Source of the DNA: an uncultured Pelagibacteraceae bacterium
Lineage (GTDB): Bacteria > Pseudomonadota > Alphaproteobacteria > Pelagibacterales > Pelagibacteraceae
Length of the DNA stretch: 50,133 nt
Direction of reading: 5' to 3'
Assembly (NCBI GenBank): GCA_902522225.1
Contig: CABYUS010000006.1
Coordinates: 1 to 50,133, forward strand
Shown: positions 8,324 through 17,200 of the stretch, one piece after another
Position numbering within the stretch: the first letter of the stretch is position 1
Layout of the letters: each line of letters opens with the position of its first letter
Program-made: the position numbers and the translations under genes
Notes under the pieces: model-generated
Told to the model about the DNA's origin: nothing
The model's input: only the letters and a program-made list of their open reading frames with translations
The model's database searches: none

Positions 8324-9022
8324 CTATGATGATTTATATTTTTTCATACAAACTTCTGCAACTAACAAGTTTGGATCTATAAAAATTTTTGACTCAATGG
8401 CCTTTTTGAATGATTTAAAAGCAAAAATAGCAATTGGAAGTTCTGTGCAGCCTAAAATAATTTTTTTACATTTTTTTTTAATTAATTGATTTACTGCTGG
8501 TCTTAAAATTTTTTCAGCATCCTTTACTCTTCCTTTTTTTACTAAAGTAATTGCTTTATTAACTGAATTTTTTTGAAGATTTTTATTCGGACTTATTAAA
8601 TTATAATCTTTTAAAAAAAACTTGTGATAAATATTATTATTCAAAGTTGCTTCAGTTGCCAAGAGTCCAATCTTTGAGTTTTTAGAGATATTTTTTTTTG
8701 TATTTTTATAAACTTCTTTTGGTATGCTTAATATTGGAACATTCATTTTTTTTTGAACATCATCATACCAGAAGTGAGCAGTGTTACAGGGCATAACAAT
8801 AAACTTGCATTTATTTCTTTGTAACATCTTGCAGCCATCAACTAATGCATTTAGTACATTATAATATTTTTTTAAATTTTTTGGTCTTTCAGGAATATTT
8901 GACTTATTATAAAGAATAAACATTGGATACCTTTGGTCTAACTTTCCTCTATTTAATTTTGCTAATTTATTACAAAAATCAAGACCAGCCTGAGTCCCCA
9001 TTCCCCCTAATATACCAATCAT
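8324..9022 (-). CDS. Aspartate/glutamate racemase family protein
   Basis: A 232-residue cofactor-independent racemase fold protein. The start MIGILGGMGTQAG matches aspartate racemases, and the two catalytic cysteines are present: C79 in MPCNTAH and C192 in GCTELP. These interconvert L- and D-amino acids by two-base catalysis; aspartate is the likely substrate by resemblance, but other family members act on glutamate, hydantoins or maleate. The start overlaps the end of the thioesterase gene by 4 bases (ATGA), so it is translationally coupled to it. Confidence 0.85.
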   Translation of the reverse strand: MIGILGGMGTQAGLDFCNKLAKLNRGKLDQRYPMFILYNKSNIPERPKNLKKYYNVLNALVDGCKMLQRNKCKFIVMPCNTAHFWYDDVQKKMNVPILSIPKEVYKNTKKNISKNSKIGLLATEATLNNNIYHKFFLKDYNLISPNKNLQKNSVNKAITLVKKGRVKDAEKILRPAVNQLIKKKCKKIILGCTELPIAIFAFKSFKKAIESKIFIDPNLLVAEVCMKKYKSS

Positions 9023-9444
9023 ATTTTATTTTTTAAAGTTTTAAAAGATTTCCCAATTTTTTTCCATATACCTGATGCCGACGCAATAATTTTTCCTTTA
9101 CATCTTAAGTTACAAATTAGAAATACCATTGTATTGGTAATTTTTTGTATTTTAGTATTTCCAATTAACTCGTCACCTAGCTTTGATGCTCCAATAAATT
9201 TTATATCGAGAGATATGGTAACACATGGAGCAACTTTTCCAGCTAATCTTGCTGCCGTACCACTTCCGGAGTCAATTACGGAAGCTATGTAGCCACCATG
9301 CGTAATGCCAGCTTGATTTAAATGATTTTTTTTAACTTTGACTTTAAATTCATACTCATTTTTTGAAATTTTTCTCAAAAGTATTCCACCATTAAATTTC
9401 ATAAATCCTGGTTTATTACTGATTTGAATAAATTTTTTACTCAT
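9019..9444 (-). CDS. PaaI-family hotdog thioesterase
   Basis: A 141-residue acyl-CoA thioesterase of the PaaI/YbgC-like hotdog superfamily. The signature HLNQAGITHGGYIASVIDSG lies around residues 47-66, with the HGG turn and the Asp on the central helix, and the strand CVTISLDIKFIGAS follows. The ATG at 9444 was chosen because the longer in-frame reading runs into tRNA-Arg. Its ATG overlaps the stop of a 27-residue membrane peptide ORF (TAATG), and its own end overlaps the racemase start by 4 bases. The acyl substrate cannot be read from sequence. Confidence 0.88.
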   Translation of the reverse strand: MSKKFIQISNKPGFMKFNGGILLRKISKNEYEFKVKVKKNHLNQAGITHGGYIASVIDSGSGTAARLAGKVAPCVTISLDIKFIGASKLGDELIGNTKIQKITNTMVFLICNLRCKGKIIASASGIWKKIGKSFKTLKNKI

Positions 9445-9527
9445 TAAATTAATATTGTCATTAATACTAATATTACAAAAACTATTATGAAGAAATATAT
9501 AACAGATTTTTCTAAAGATATTTTCAT
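9444..9527 (-). CDS. Candidate 27-aa single-span membrane peptide
   Basis: A short ORF between tRNA-Arg and the thioesterase gene. It starts MKISLEKSVIYFF and continues as an unbroken hydrophobic stretch (Ile, Val, Phe, Leu, Met) to the end, giving one membrane span with a short positive N-terminus. A good Shine-Dalgarno (AAAGGA, four to five bases before the ATG) is present, and its stop codon overlaps the thioesterase ATG as TAATG, the geometry of translational coupling. AT-rich DNA easily produces hydrophobic peptides, so expression is unproven. I do not recognise a family. Confidence 0.5.
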   Translation of the reverse strand: MKISLEKSVIYFFIIVFVILVLMTILI

Positions 9528-9539
9528 ATTTTCCTTTAT

Positions 9540-9616
9540 TGGTGCGCCTGCTAGGAGTTGAACCCAGAACCTCCTGGTCCGTAGCCAAGCGCTCTATCCA
9601 GTTGAGCTACAGGCGC
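9540..9616 (-). tRNA. tRNA-Arg (anticodon ACG)
   Basis: On the minus strand the 77-base element has acceptor GCGCCTG pairing with CAGGCGC, discriminator A and encoded CCA. The anticodon stem CTTGG/CCAGG encloses loop CTACGGA, giving ACG (wobble A34 presumably deaminated to inosine), which reads CGN arginine codons. T-loop sequence GTTCAACTC is present. Short downstream coding genes on the same strand may be cotranscribed. Confidence 0.97.
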
Positions 9617-9660
9617 AACATGTCTTTTTTCATATACACTAAAATATATATATAAAATGA

Positions 9661-9777
9661 TCAGTATTTAAAAGAATTTAAGTTTTTTTTCAGTAATATT
9701 CTTTGAATCCAAATCTTTGCATCAGGCTCACTTTTTTGGCTCAAAAATTTTATTTTATTAAACAATTTATTTAACAT
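9661..9777 (-). CDS. Candidate 38-aa small protein
   Basis: An open frame in the gap between tRNA-Arg and the dioxygenase gene. It starts MLNKLFNKIKFLSQKSEPD and continues with AKIWIQRILLKKN, a basic, possibly amphipathic helical peptide with a more protein-like composition (Trp, Gln, Ser-Glu-Pro-Asp) than usual for AT-rich noncoding DNA. No Shine-Dalgarno is visible, and the ATG lies next to the plus-strand candidate promoter at 9777-9785. I do not recognise it; it may be chance. Confidence 0.3.
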   Translation of the reverse strand: MLNKLFNKIKFLSQKSEPDAKIWIQRILLKKNLNSFKY

Positions 9778-9785
9778 GATATAAT
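9777..9785 (+). promoter_or_regulatory. Extended -10 promoter of the dioxygenase gene
   Basis: TGATATAAT fits the extended -10 consensus TGnTATAAT exactly. No clear -35 box is seen at the usual distance. Transcription would begin about 8 bases before the ATG at 9800, so the mRNA would be almost leaderless; no Shine-Dalgarno is seen there. Confidence 0.5.
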
Positions 9786-9799
9786 TTATTCATTAAAAA

Positions 9800-10918
9800 A
9801 TGACTAAAAATAGATCTAATTGTGTTGAAAAAATAATAATTCACGAAAAAAGTCTTTATATTACTTATCAAAATAAAATTGAAGATGAATTTCCAAATAT
9901 TTGGTTAAGAGATCACGCTAAAGATGATGAAAATTGGGATCCAAGAAGCCATCAAAGAAAAACTTTCACAGCAAAAATAGACAGTGATTTACATATTAAA
10001 GAGGCAAATATAACTGGCAAAGGAGAGTCGATTAATATTTTGTGGTCAGATTTGAAAAAACCTATCGAATATTCTTCTGAATTTTTATTTAGTAATTCTT
10101 CAAAGAGCGAAAAAAGAGAAAAAAATATAAAGTTATGGAATTCAAAAGATGTAAAAAATCAAATTTATACTAAATATGAAGATGTTATTTCTGAAAAAGG
10201 TTTTAAAAATTTTATTTCAAATTTATATCAGTATGGTTTTTCAGTTATAACTAATTGTCAAACTGAAATGAAAACAGTCGAAACAATTGCAAATAAAATT
10301 GGATATGTCAGACAATCAATCTTTGGTGGGTTATGGAGTTTTGAATCAAATAAAGATATGGCTGATAGTGCATACACCCAGGAGGAACTTAGACCACACA
10401 CTGACTCAACGTACAGTAATGATGCCCCTGGTTTACAATTATTACTATGTTGTGAATATGATGCTGTTGGTGGAGATTCAATTATGGTAGATGGATTTAA
10501 AATTGCTGAAACAATAAAAAAAGAAAGTAAAGATATTTACAATACACTCTCGCAAATAGAAGTTCCTGGAAATTATATTGGAGATGGTGTTTATTTAGAG
10601 GCTAAAAGACCAATTTTTAGACACAATAAAAATAAAGAAATTGTGCAGGTAAGTTTTAATAATTACGATAGAGCTCCTTTTAGAATAGATAATGATTCAA
10701 CGTTAAAATTCTATGAAGGAATAAGAAAGTTTGATATTTTAGCTAATAGCAAAGATTATCAATGGAGATATATTTTAAAACCTGGAGACTTATTAATTTT
10801 CAATAATTGGAGAATTTTACATGGTAGAGGATCGTTCAATGGCACCAGAAAAATGAAGGGCTGTTATATTAATAAAGAAGATTTTGATAGCTGTTGTAGA
10901 ATGAATGGTCTTTATTAA
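9800..10918 (+). CDS. Gamma-butyrobetaine/trimethyllysine-type 2-oxoglutarate dioxygenase
   Basis: A 372-residue Fe(II)/2-oxoglutarate oxygenase of the TauD/BBOX family. The N-terminal accessory domain shows IWLRDHAKDD (residues 34-43) and SHQRKTF, as in gamma-butyrobetaine hydroxylases. The iron ligands are H200 and D202 in RPHTDS, with the distal histidine H341 in LHGRGSF, where R343 should hold 2-oxoglutarate. The cysteines that bind zinc in the N-terminal domain of the animal enzyme are not seen. Likely roles are hydroxylation of gamma-butyrobetaine to carnitine or of trimethyllysine; sequence alone does not decide. A transporter gene follows 22 bases downstream on the same strand. Confidence 0.82.
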   Translation: MTKNRSNCVEKIIIHEKSLYITYQNKIEDEFPNIWLRDHAKDDENWDPRSHQRKTFTAKIDSDLHIKEANITGKGESINILWSDLKKPIEYSSEFLFSNSSKSEKREKNIKLWNSKDVKNQIYTKYEDVISEKGFKNFISNLYQYGFSVITNCQTEMKTVETIANKIGYVRQSIFGGLWSFESNKDMADSAYTQEELRPHTDSTYSNDAPGLQLLLCCEYDAVGGDSIMVDGFKIAETIKKESKDIYNTLSQIEVPGNYIGDGVYLEAKRPIFRHNKNKEIVQVSFNNYDRAPFRIDNDSTLKFYEGIRKFDILANSKDYQWRYILKPGDLLIFNNWRILHGRGSFNGTRKMKGCYINKEDFDSCCRMNGLY

Positions 10919-10940
10919 TCCTAAACACATATAAATTATT

Positions 10941-11834
10941 TTGACAAAAACTTTTTCAATGATTTGTGCTGTGATCACCACATTTATTTGGGGTACAGCT
11001 TTTATAGCTCAGGATACAGGCATGGATAAAATTGGACCGTTAACTTTTAATTTCTCTCGTTTTTTTGTAGGGTTTATAAGTATACTTCCTATAGCGTTAA
11101 TTTTTGAAAAAAATAAAATTAAATCAGAAATATCTAAAAATAAAAAAATGTTTTATAAATATTGGATATTAATGGGGGTATCTTTATTTTTTGGAACATT
11201 TTTACAACAAGCCTCTTTACTGTATACAAACATTGCAAATGCTGCCTTTTTTACTGTATTTTATGTACCAATAGTACCTATTTTGTTATTTATTATTTAT
11301 AAACAAAAAGTTCATTGGAGTATATATCCATCTATTGGATTATGTGTGGGAGGTGTTTATCTCCTAAGTAACTTTTCAAATTCAGAAATAATGTTTGGAG
11401 ACTCATTGGTAATCCTATGCTCATTATTTTGGGCTTTACATATAATTTTTGCAGGAAAATTTATGAAAACATTTAATATTCCTATTTTTTATGCTGCCCT
11501 TCAAGCTTTATTTGTTGGAACATTATCTTTTTTGTTTGCGATTATATTTGAGAATATTTCAATAGAAAATATTTTAAATGAAAGCTACTCAATAATATAT
11601 GCTGGAGTTTTATCTGGAGGTTTAGCATTCACTTTACAAATGTTTGCTCAAAAAAATATTGATGAAGCACCTGCAGCAATAATTTATTCTCTTGAGGGTG
11701 TATTTGCAACTATTGCTGGGTGGATTATATTAAAACAAATATTGGATATTGATAACATTATTGGATGTTTTTTAATATTGATTGCAGTCTTATTATCTCA
11801 AATAGCCCCAGAGATTAAAAAAAAATTAGGATAA
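10941..11834 (+). CDS. DMT-superfamily EamA transporter
   Basis: A 297-residue polytopic inner-membrane protein with about ten hydrophobic helices and the two-fold EamA repeat: FIWGTAFIAQDTGMDKIGPL near residues 15-34 is typical of the first repeat and the second ends in the segment GVFATIAGWIILKQ. These carriers export amino acids or other metabolites; the substrate cannot be told. The start used is TTG at 10941, which gives a Lys before the first helix; an ATG at 10959 is the alternative. It lies 22 bases after the dioxygenase gene, and its 3' end overlaps the converging uppP by 20 bases. Confidence 0.82.
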   Translation: MTKTFSMICAVITTFIWGTAFIAQDTGMDKIGPLTFNFSRFFVGFISILPIALIFEKNKIKSEISKNKKMFYKYWILMGVSLFFGTFLQQASLLYTNIANAAFFTVFYVPIVPILLFIIYKQKVHWSIYPSIGLCVGGVYLLSNFSNSEIMFGDSLVILCSLFWALHIIFAGKFMKTFNIPIFYAALQALFVGTLSFLFAIIFENISIENILNESYSIIYAGVLSGGLAFTLQMFAQKNIDEAPAAIIYSLEGVFATIAGWIILKQILDIDNIIGCFLILIAVLLSQIAPEIKKKLG

Positions 11835-12582
11835 ATAAAAATAAAGACAAGAAAATTCTATAAACTACAAAAGAAGTCATCGAAAATATACGTATAAATT
11901 TTAAAAAATATTTAATTGTTAAATAGGAGAATATAAAAGAAAATAATACTGAAAATAAAAAAAAGATAATTTGTTCTTCTCTTAAATCAATTACATCATT
12001 TAAATTAATTACACTGGCTCCTAAAAGCGCAGGGATAGATAACAAGAAAGATATCTTAGTTGCGTCATATCTGTTAAAATTTAAAAATCTTGCTGCTGTG
12101 ATTGTTATGCCAGCTCTACTTACACCTGGAATTAAAGCCAAAACTTGAAACAAACCTATTATTATAATTGTTTTATAATTAATATTTTTCTCAATACTAT
12201 TTATAGATTTACTTCTATCCGCAAAGAAAAGTAGAATACCAAAAATTAAAGTTGTCCAAGCTATTACTTTTATATCCCTCAAAATATAAATTATTCCTGA
12301 GCTATAAAAATAAAAACCAAACAATACTAATGGTATGGAGCCTAAAAATATTAATTTATAAAGAATTTTATTTTGATAAAATTTTAATAGATCTCTCTTA
12401 AAAAAAATTAAAATTGCAATTAAGGAGCCTAAGTGTGCTCCAATATCTATTGTTAAGGAATCTGCTTGAAAATTTCCTAATTTTGAAAAAATAATTAAGT
12501 GAGCTGATGAACTTACTGGCAGAAATTCTGAGATACCTTGAACAACTGATAAAATTACTGTTTCTATGAAAATTAAAAACAT
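11815..12582 (-). CDS. uppP: Undecaprenyl-diphosphatase UppP (BacA family)
   Basis: A 255-residue integral membrane phosphatase that recycles undecaprenyl diphosphate to the monophosphate lipid carrier used in peptidoglycan and polysaccharide synthesis. The catalytic signature QGISEFLPVSSSAHL is at residues 15-29 (E19 and H28 the key residues) and the second motif PGVSRAGITI, with the catalytic Ser-Arg pair, is about two thirds along. The hydrophobic profile supports several membrane helices. The 3' end overlaps the transporter gene by 20 bases with no room for a terminator. Confidence 0.93.
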   Translation of the reverse strand: MFLIFIETVILSVVQGISEFLPVSSSAHLIIFSKLGNFQADSLTIDIGAHLGSLIAILIFFKRDLLKFYQNKILYKLIFLGSIPLVLFGFYFYSSGIIYILRDIKVIAWTTLIFGILLFFADRSKSINSIEKNINYKTIIIIGLFQVLALIPGVSRAGITITAARFLNFNRYDATKISFLLSIPALLGASVINLNDVIDLREEQIIFFLFSVLFSFIFSYLTIKYFLKFIRIFSMTSFVVYRIFLSLFLFILIFF

Positions 12583-12589
12583 AAATTGT

Positions 12590-12640
12590 TTAATCTCGTA
12601 ACTTATAATTAGCAGGAATTAAAGATTTCATTAAGATCAT
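12590..12640 (-). CDS. Candidate 16-aa ORF before uppP
   Basis: A 16-residue frame reading MILMKSLIPANYKLRD whose ATG overlaps the stop of the preceding 28-residue frame (ATGA) and which ends 7 bases before the uppP ATG. It could be a leader or coupling peptide, or noise. No clear Shine-Dalgarno. Confidence 0.15.
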   Translation of the reverse strand: MILMKSLIPANYKLRD

Positions 12641-12723
12641 ATCTGGTATGCATTAAACCAAATAATGCTTAAAAATATGGTATTTATTAAAATATAGGTA
12701 ATATATACTGACCTTGTTTTCAT
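12637..12723 (-). CDS. Candidate 28-aa membrane peptide upstream of uppP
   Basis: An open frame beginning MKTRSVYITYILINTIFLS and ending in FNAYQI: two basic residues, then one hydrophobic span with Trp near the end. It sits in the gap between uppP and gltD on the uppP strand and its stop overlaps a second tiny ORF in an ATGA arrangement. No Shine-Dalgarno is visible. Unrecognised and weakly supported. Confidence 0.25.
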   Translation of the reverse strand: MKTRSVYITYILINTIFLSIIWFNAYQI

Positions 12724-12740
12724 TTTAATTAATAAATAAA

Positions 12741-12749
12741 TGCTATAAT
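12741..12749 (+). promoter_or_regulatory. Extended -10 promoter of gltDB
   Basis: TGCTATAAT matches the extended -10 consensus TGnTATAAT. There is no good -35 at the proper distance. The start point would be near 12756, only about 6 bases before the ATG at 12762, which favours either leaderless translation or use of the in-frame ATG at 12774. Confidence 0.5.
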
Positions 12750-12761
12750 AAACCGAAAATT

Positions 12762-14201
12762 ATGAAAGAAAAAATGCTAAAATTTGTTGAAATAGGTCAG
12801 CAATCTCCACCTAAAAGAAATATAGATGAGAGAAGTGAAGATTTTAACGAAATCTATAAAGAATTTATTAATGATAAAGCAAAAGAGCAATCTAGTAGGT
12901 GCTCGCAATGTGGAGTGCCATTTTGCCAAGTACATTGCCCTTTAAGTAATAATATTCCAGATTGGCTTAAACTTACTGCAGAAAATAGATTAGAGGAAGC
13001 TTATCATTTATCTCAAAGTACAAACAATATGCCAGAAATATGTGGAAGAATATGCCCACAAGATAGATTGTGTGAGGGCAATTGTGTAATTGAGCAATCT
13101 GGACATGGAACAGTTACTATTGGATCTATTGAAAAATATATTACTGAAAATGCATGGGAAAAAGGATGGGTAAAGCCTATTGAAGTAAGTTATGAAAAAA
13201 AACAAAGTGTAGGAATTATAGGTGCTGGACCTGCAGGTTTATCATGTGCTGAAGATTTAAGAAAACTTGGATATCAGATAACAGTTTATGATAGATATGA
13301 CAGAGCTGGTGGTTTGTTAATTTATGGTATTCCAAACTTTAAACTTGAAAAATATGTTGTTACTAGAAGAACTCAATTATTAAAAGACTCAGGGATAAAT
13401 TTTGTTCAAAATTTTGAAGTTGGTAGAGATGAAACTTTAGACCAGTTAAGAGAAAAACATGATGTAGTTTTAATAGCTACGGGAGTTTATAAACCTAGAG
13501 AAATTGAACTACCAGGTTCAGACTTACATAATATATTTCCAGCTATGGAATTTTTAACCGCATCTAATAAAAAAGGACTTGGTGACAGTGTCAAATTATT
13601 TGAAGATGGAACCTTAAATGCAGAAGGTAAAAATGTAGTTGTTATAGGTGGTGGAGATACAGCTATGGATTGTGTTAGAACATCTATCAGGCAAAAAGCT
13701 AAATCAGTTAAATGTTTATACAGAAGGGATAAAAAAAATATGCCTGGATCAGCAAGAGAAGTTAACAATGCTGAAGAAGAGGGTGTAGAATTTGTATGGT
13801 TAAGTTCTCCTAAAGAATTTATTGGAAAAAATAAAGTTGAGAGTTTAAATGTAAATAAAATAGAACTAGGGGAACCAGATGAAACTGGAAGAAGAAAACC
13901 TGTAGTAAACGAAAATGAAATATTTAAAATTGAAGCTGACTTAGTTATTAAAGCTTTGGGTTTTGATCCAGAAAATTTACCAAGACTTTTTGGTAAAGAA
14001 GATTTGCAAGTTTCTCAATGGGGAACTATTAAAGTAGATTTCAATACTCTTGAAACTTCAGTCCCAGGTGTATTTGCAGCAGGAGACATAGTTAGAGGTG
14101 CTTCACTAGTGGTTTGGGCAATTAAAGATGGGAAAGATGCTGCTAAATCCATTGAAAATCACTTAGAGAAAAAAATAAATGAAAAAAAAGAAGTTGCATG
14201 A
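12762..14201 (+). CDS. gltD: Glutamate synthase small subunit
   Basis: The FAD- and NADPH-binding beta subunit of glutamate synthase, which passes electrons from NADPH to the large subunit. N-terminal cysteines C47, C50, C55, C59 and C94, C98, C104, C108 supply the iron-sulfur clusters. The FAD motif GAGPAG begins at residue 154, and the NADPH motif GGGDT at 296. The C-terminal FAD contact GVFAAGDIVRG is present. Length (479) is normal. The start is ATG 12762, but ATG 12774 (residue 5, MLKFVEIGQQ) is also plausible given the promoter at 12741-12749. The stop overlaps gltB by 4 bases (ATGA), so the two subunits are translationally coupled. Confidence 0.95.
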   Translation: MKEKMLKFVEIGQQSPPKRNIDERSEDFNEIYKEFINDKAKEQSSRCSQCGVPFCQVHCPLSNNIPDWLKLTAENRLEEAYHLSQSTNNMPEICGRICPQDRLCEGNCVIEQSGHGTVTIGSIEKYITENAWEKGWVKPIEVSYEKKQSVGIIGAGPAGLSCAEDLRKLGYQITVYDRYDRAGGLLIYGIPNFKLEKYVVTRRTQLLKDSGINFVQNFEVGRDETLDQLREKHDVVLIATGVYKPREIELPGSDLHNIFPAMEFLTASNKKGLGDSVKLFEDGTLNAEGKNVVVIGGGDTAMDCVRTSIRQKAKSVKCLYRRDKKNMPGSAREVNNAEEEGVEFVWLSSPKEFIGKNKVESLNVNKIELGEPDETGRRKPVVNENEIFKIEADLVIKALGFDPENLPRLFGKEDLQVSQWGTIKVDFNTLETSVPGVFAAGDIVRGASLVVWAIKDGKDAAKSIENHLEKKINEKKEVA

Positions 14202-17200
14202 TTAATTTGTATAAAAAAAACAGACTTAAATTAGAAAAAAATAATGCCTATCATAGAAGTATGGAGCGTGATGCATGTGGAGTTGGCTTCGTTGCATCAA
14301 CAGAAGGTAAAAAATCAAGGGAAGTTGTTGAATATGGAATTGAAGCATTAAAAGCTGTTTGGCACAGAGGAGCTGTAGATGCGGACGGTAAAACAGGTGA
14401 TGGCGCAGGCATTCATATTGAAATTCCCTCAGATTTTTTTGCTGAAAAAATTGAATTAACTGGGCATAAGTTTGATAACTCAAAAATTTGTGTAGGCATG
14501 ATCTTTTTGCCTCGCGATAATTATATTGCACAAGAGACGTGTAGAACTTTAGTAGAAAAAGAATTAACTAAGAGTAATTTTAGTATTTATGGATGGAGAC
14601 AAGTGCCTGTAAATACAAAAGTTCTAGGGGAAAAAGCTAATTCAACAAGACCTGAGATCGCCCAAGTTATATTTAGACATAATGATAAAAATTTATCAGG
14701 AAAAAAATTAGAGGTAAAATTATATGAGTCTAGGAGGAAAATAGAAAAAGAAGCAAGAAATAATTTGTTAGATAATTTTTATATATGTTCTCTGAGCTCG
14801 AAATCAATAATTTACAAGGGAATGTTTTTAGCCGAAGCTTTATCAGATTTTTATCCTGATCTAAAAGATGAAAGATTTATTTCAAGATTTGCAATATTTC
14901 ATCAGAGATTTTCAACTAATACTGCTCCAAGTTGGGATCTTGCTCAACCGTTTAGATCGTTAGCGCATAATGGAGAAATAAATACTCTAAAGGGAAACTA
15001 TAATTGGATGAAAGTTCATGAACAAGAAATGCAAAGCCCTATTTTTGAAGACATTGAGAATTTAAAACCAGTGATAACTCCTGGAGCATCTGACTCAGCT
15101 TCACTAGATAATGTTTTTGAATTATTGAATATGTCAGGACATGCAGCACCATTAGCAAAATTAATGTTAGTACCAGATGCTTGGTCAAAAAAAAGTAAAA
15201 TTTTATCTAAAGATCATCAACAATTGTTTAATTTTCTTAACAGCACGATGGAACCATGGGATGGGCCAGCAGCAATAGCTGCAACTGATAATCAGTGGGT
15301 GATTGGTGCTAATGATAGAAATGGTTTAAGACCCTTAAGATTTACGATTACAAAAGATAAACTTTTATTCGTTGGTTCTGAAACTGGTATGATTTCACTT
15401 AATGAAAAAAAAATAATAAAAAAAGGAAGACTAGGACCCGGTGAGATTATTGGAGTAAATTTAGATAAAGGAAAACTATATACTAACAGTGAAATAAAAA
15501 ACTTTTTAGCTAAAGAATTTAAACATTTTAATGCTCAGATAGTTGATTTAAACAAAAAAATTACTCATGGTAATGAGAAAAATTTTTTCTCAGGTGATGA
15601 GCTAAGAAAAAGACTTCATTCGTTTGGAGTTACGATCGAAGATTTAGAAATGATACTTCACCCGATGGCTGAAGATGCTAAAGAGGCAACTGGATCAATG
15701 GGTGATGATACACCTCTTGCTGTTTTATCTGATAAATACAGACCCTTATATCATTTCTTTCGACAAAATTTTAGCCAAGTTACTAATCCACCAATAGATT
15801 CGTTAAGAGAAAATAAAGTCATGAGTCTTAAAACTAGGTTTGGAAATTTGGGAAATATATTAGATTTTAATAACCTTACTAAAGAAAATATTTATGTCTT
15901 AGATAGTCCAATTTTATCAAATGCTCAATTTGAAAAATTTTCAAATTTTTTTGATAAAAATTCAACTTTAATTGATTGCACTTTTGATGAGAAGGAAGAC
16001 CTTGAAAGTTCAATTTTAAGAATACAAAAAGAGGCTGAAATAGCTGCTAGAAAAGGAATAATTCATTTAATTTTAAGTGATAAAAATATGTCTGATGTGA
16101 GATTAGCTATTCCTATGCTAATCTGCGTGGGTTCTATTAATAGTCACTTAATCAAGCAAAAGTTGAGAGGCTACACATCAATAAATGTACAAACTGGAGA
16201 AGCATTAGATACACATTCATTTGCAACTTTGTTAGGAGTAGGAGCTACAACTGTAAACCCTTATTTAGCTTTAGATAGTATTTATCAAAGATTTGAAAAA
16301 AAATTATTTGGAAAATTTGATTATGAAGAGTGCGTTGTTAGATATATTAAATCAATAAATTCTGGTTTATTGAAAATCATGTCGAAGATGGGAATATCAG
16401 TTTTGAGTTCTTATAGAGGAGGATGTAATTTTGAAACTGTAGGATTAAGCAGAACGATAGTTTCTGAATATTTTCCAGGCGTATTATCAAAGATATCTGG
16501 TATAGGATTTCAAGGAATTGAAAAAAAATTACGATTAATTCACAAAGAAGCATTCAAAAAAATTGGAGCTGTATTACCAATTGGTGGAATTTATAAATAT
16601 AGAAAAAATGGTGAGATACACCAATATCAAGGGAAACTTATACATCTATTGCAAAGTGCTGTAACCACTAATTCTTATCAGGCATATAAAAAATATGTTC
16701 AAGGTATTTATGATTTGCCTCCAATAAATTTAAGGGATTTAATAGATTTCAGAAAAAGATATTTAAATGAGTCAATAAATATCAACGATGTTGAGCCTAT
16801 AGAAAATATACTAAAAAGATTTGGAAGTGGAAGCATGTCTCATGGTGCTTTATCAAAGGAAGCACATGAAACTTTAGCAATAGGAATGAATAGAATTAAA
16901 GGCGCCTCATGTAGTGGCGAAGGAGGAGAAGACGAAGAAAGGTTTAAATTAATGCAAAACGGAGATAGTGCTAATTCAAGAGTAAAACAAATTGCCTCTG
17001 CAAGATTTGGTGTAACTATAAATTATTTAAATAATTGTAATGAAATAGAAATTAAAATGGCACAAGGAGCAAAACCTGGTGAAGGTGGACAGTTACCAGG
17101 ATTTAAAGTTTCAAAAGAAATAGCAAAATTAAGACACTCAACACCAGGGGTAACATTAATATCACCACCACCTCATCATGACATATATTCAATCGAGGAT

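Noticed and set aside
9445..9588. N-terminal extension of the thioesterase into tRNA-Arg (MATDQEVLGSTPSRR)
   Set aside because: It translates the tRNA itself; the ATG at 9444 gives the family-typical length, and the SD-bearing small ORF lies in this stretch.
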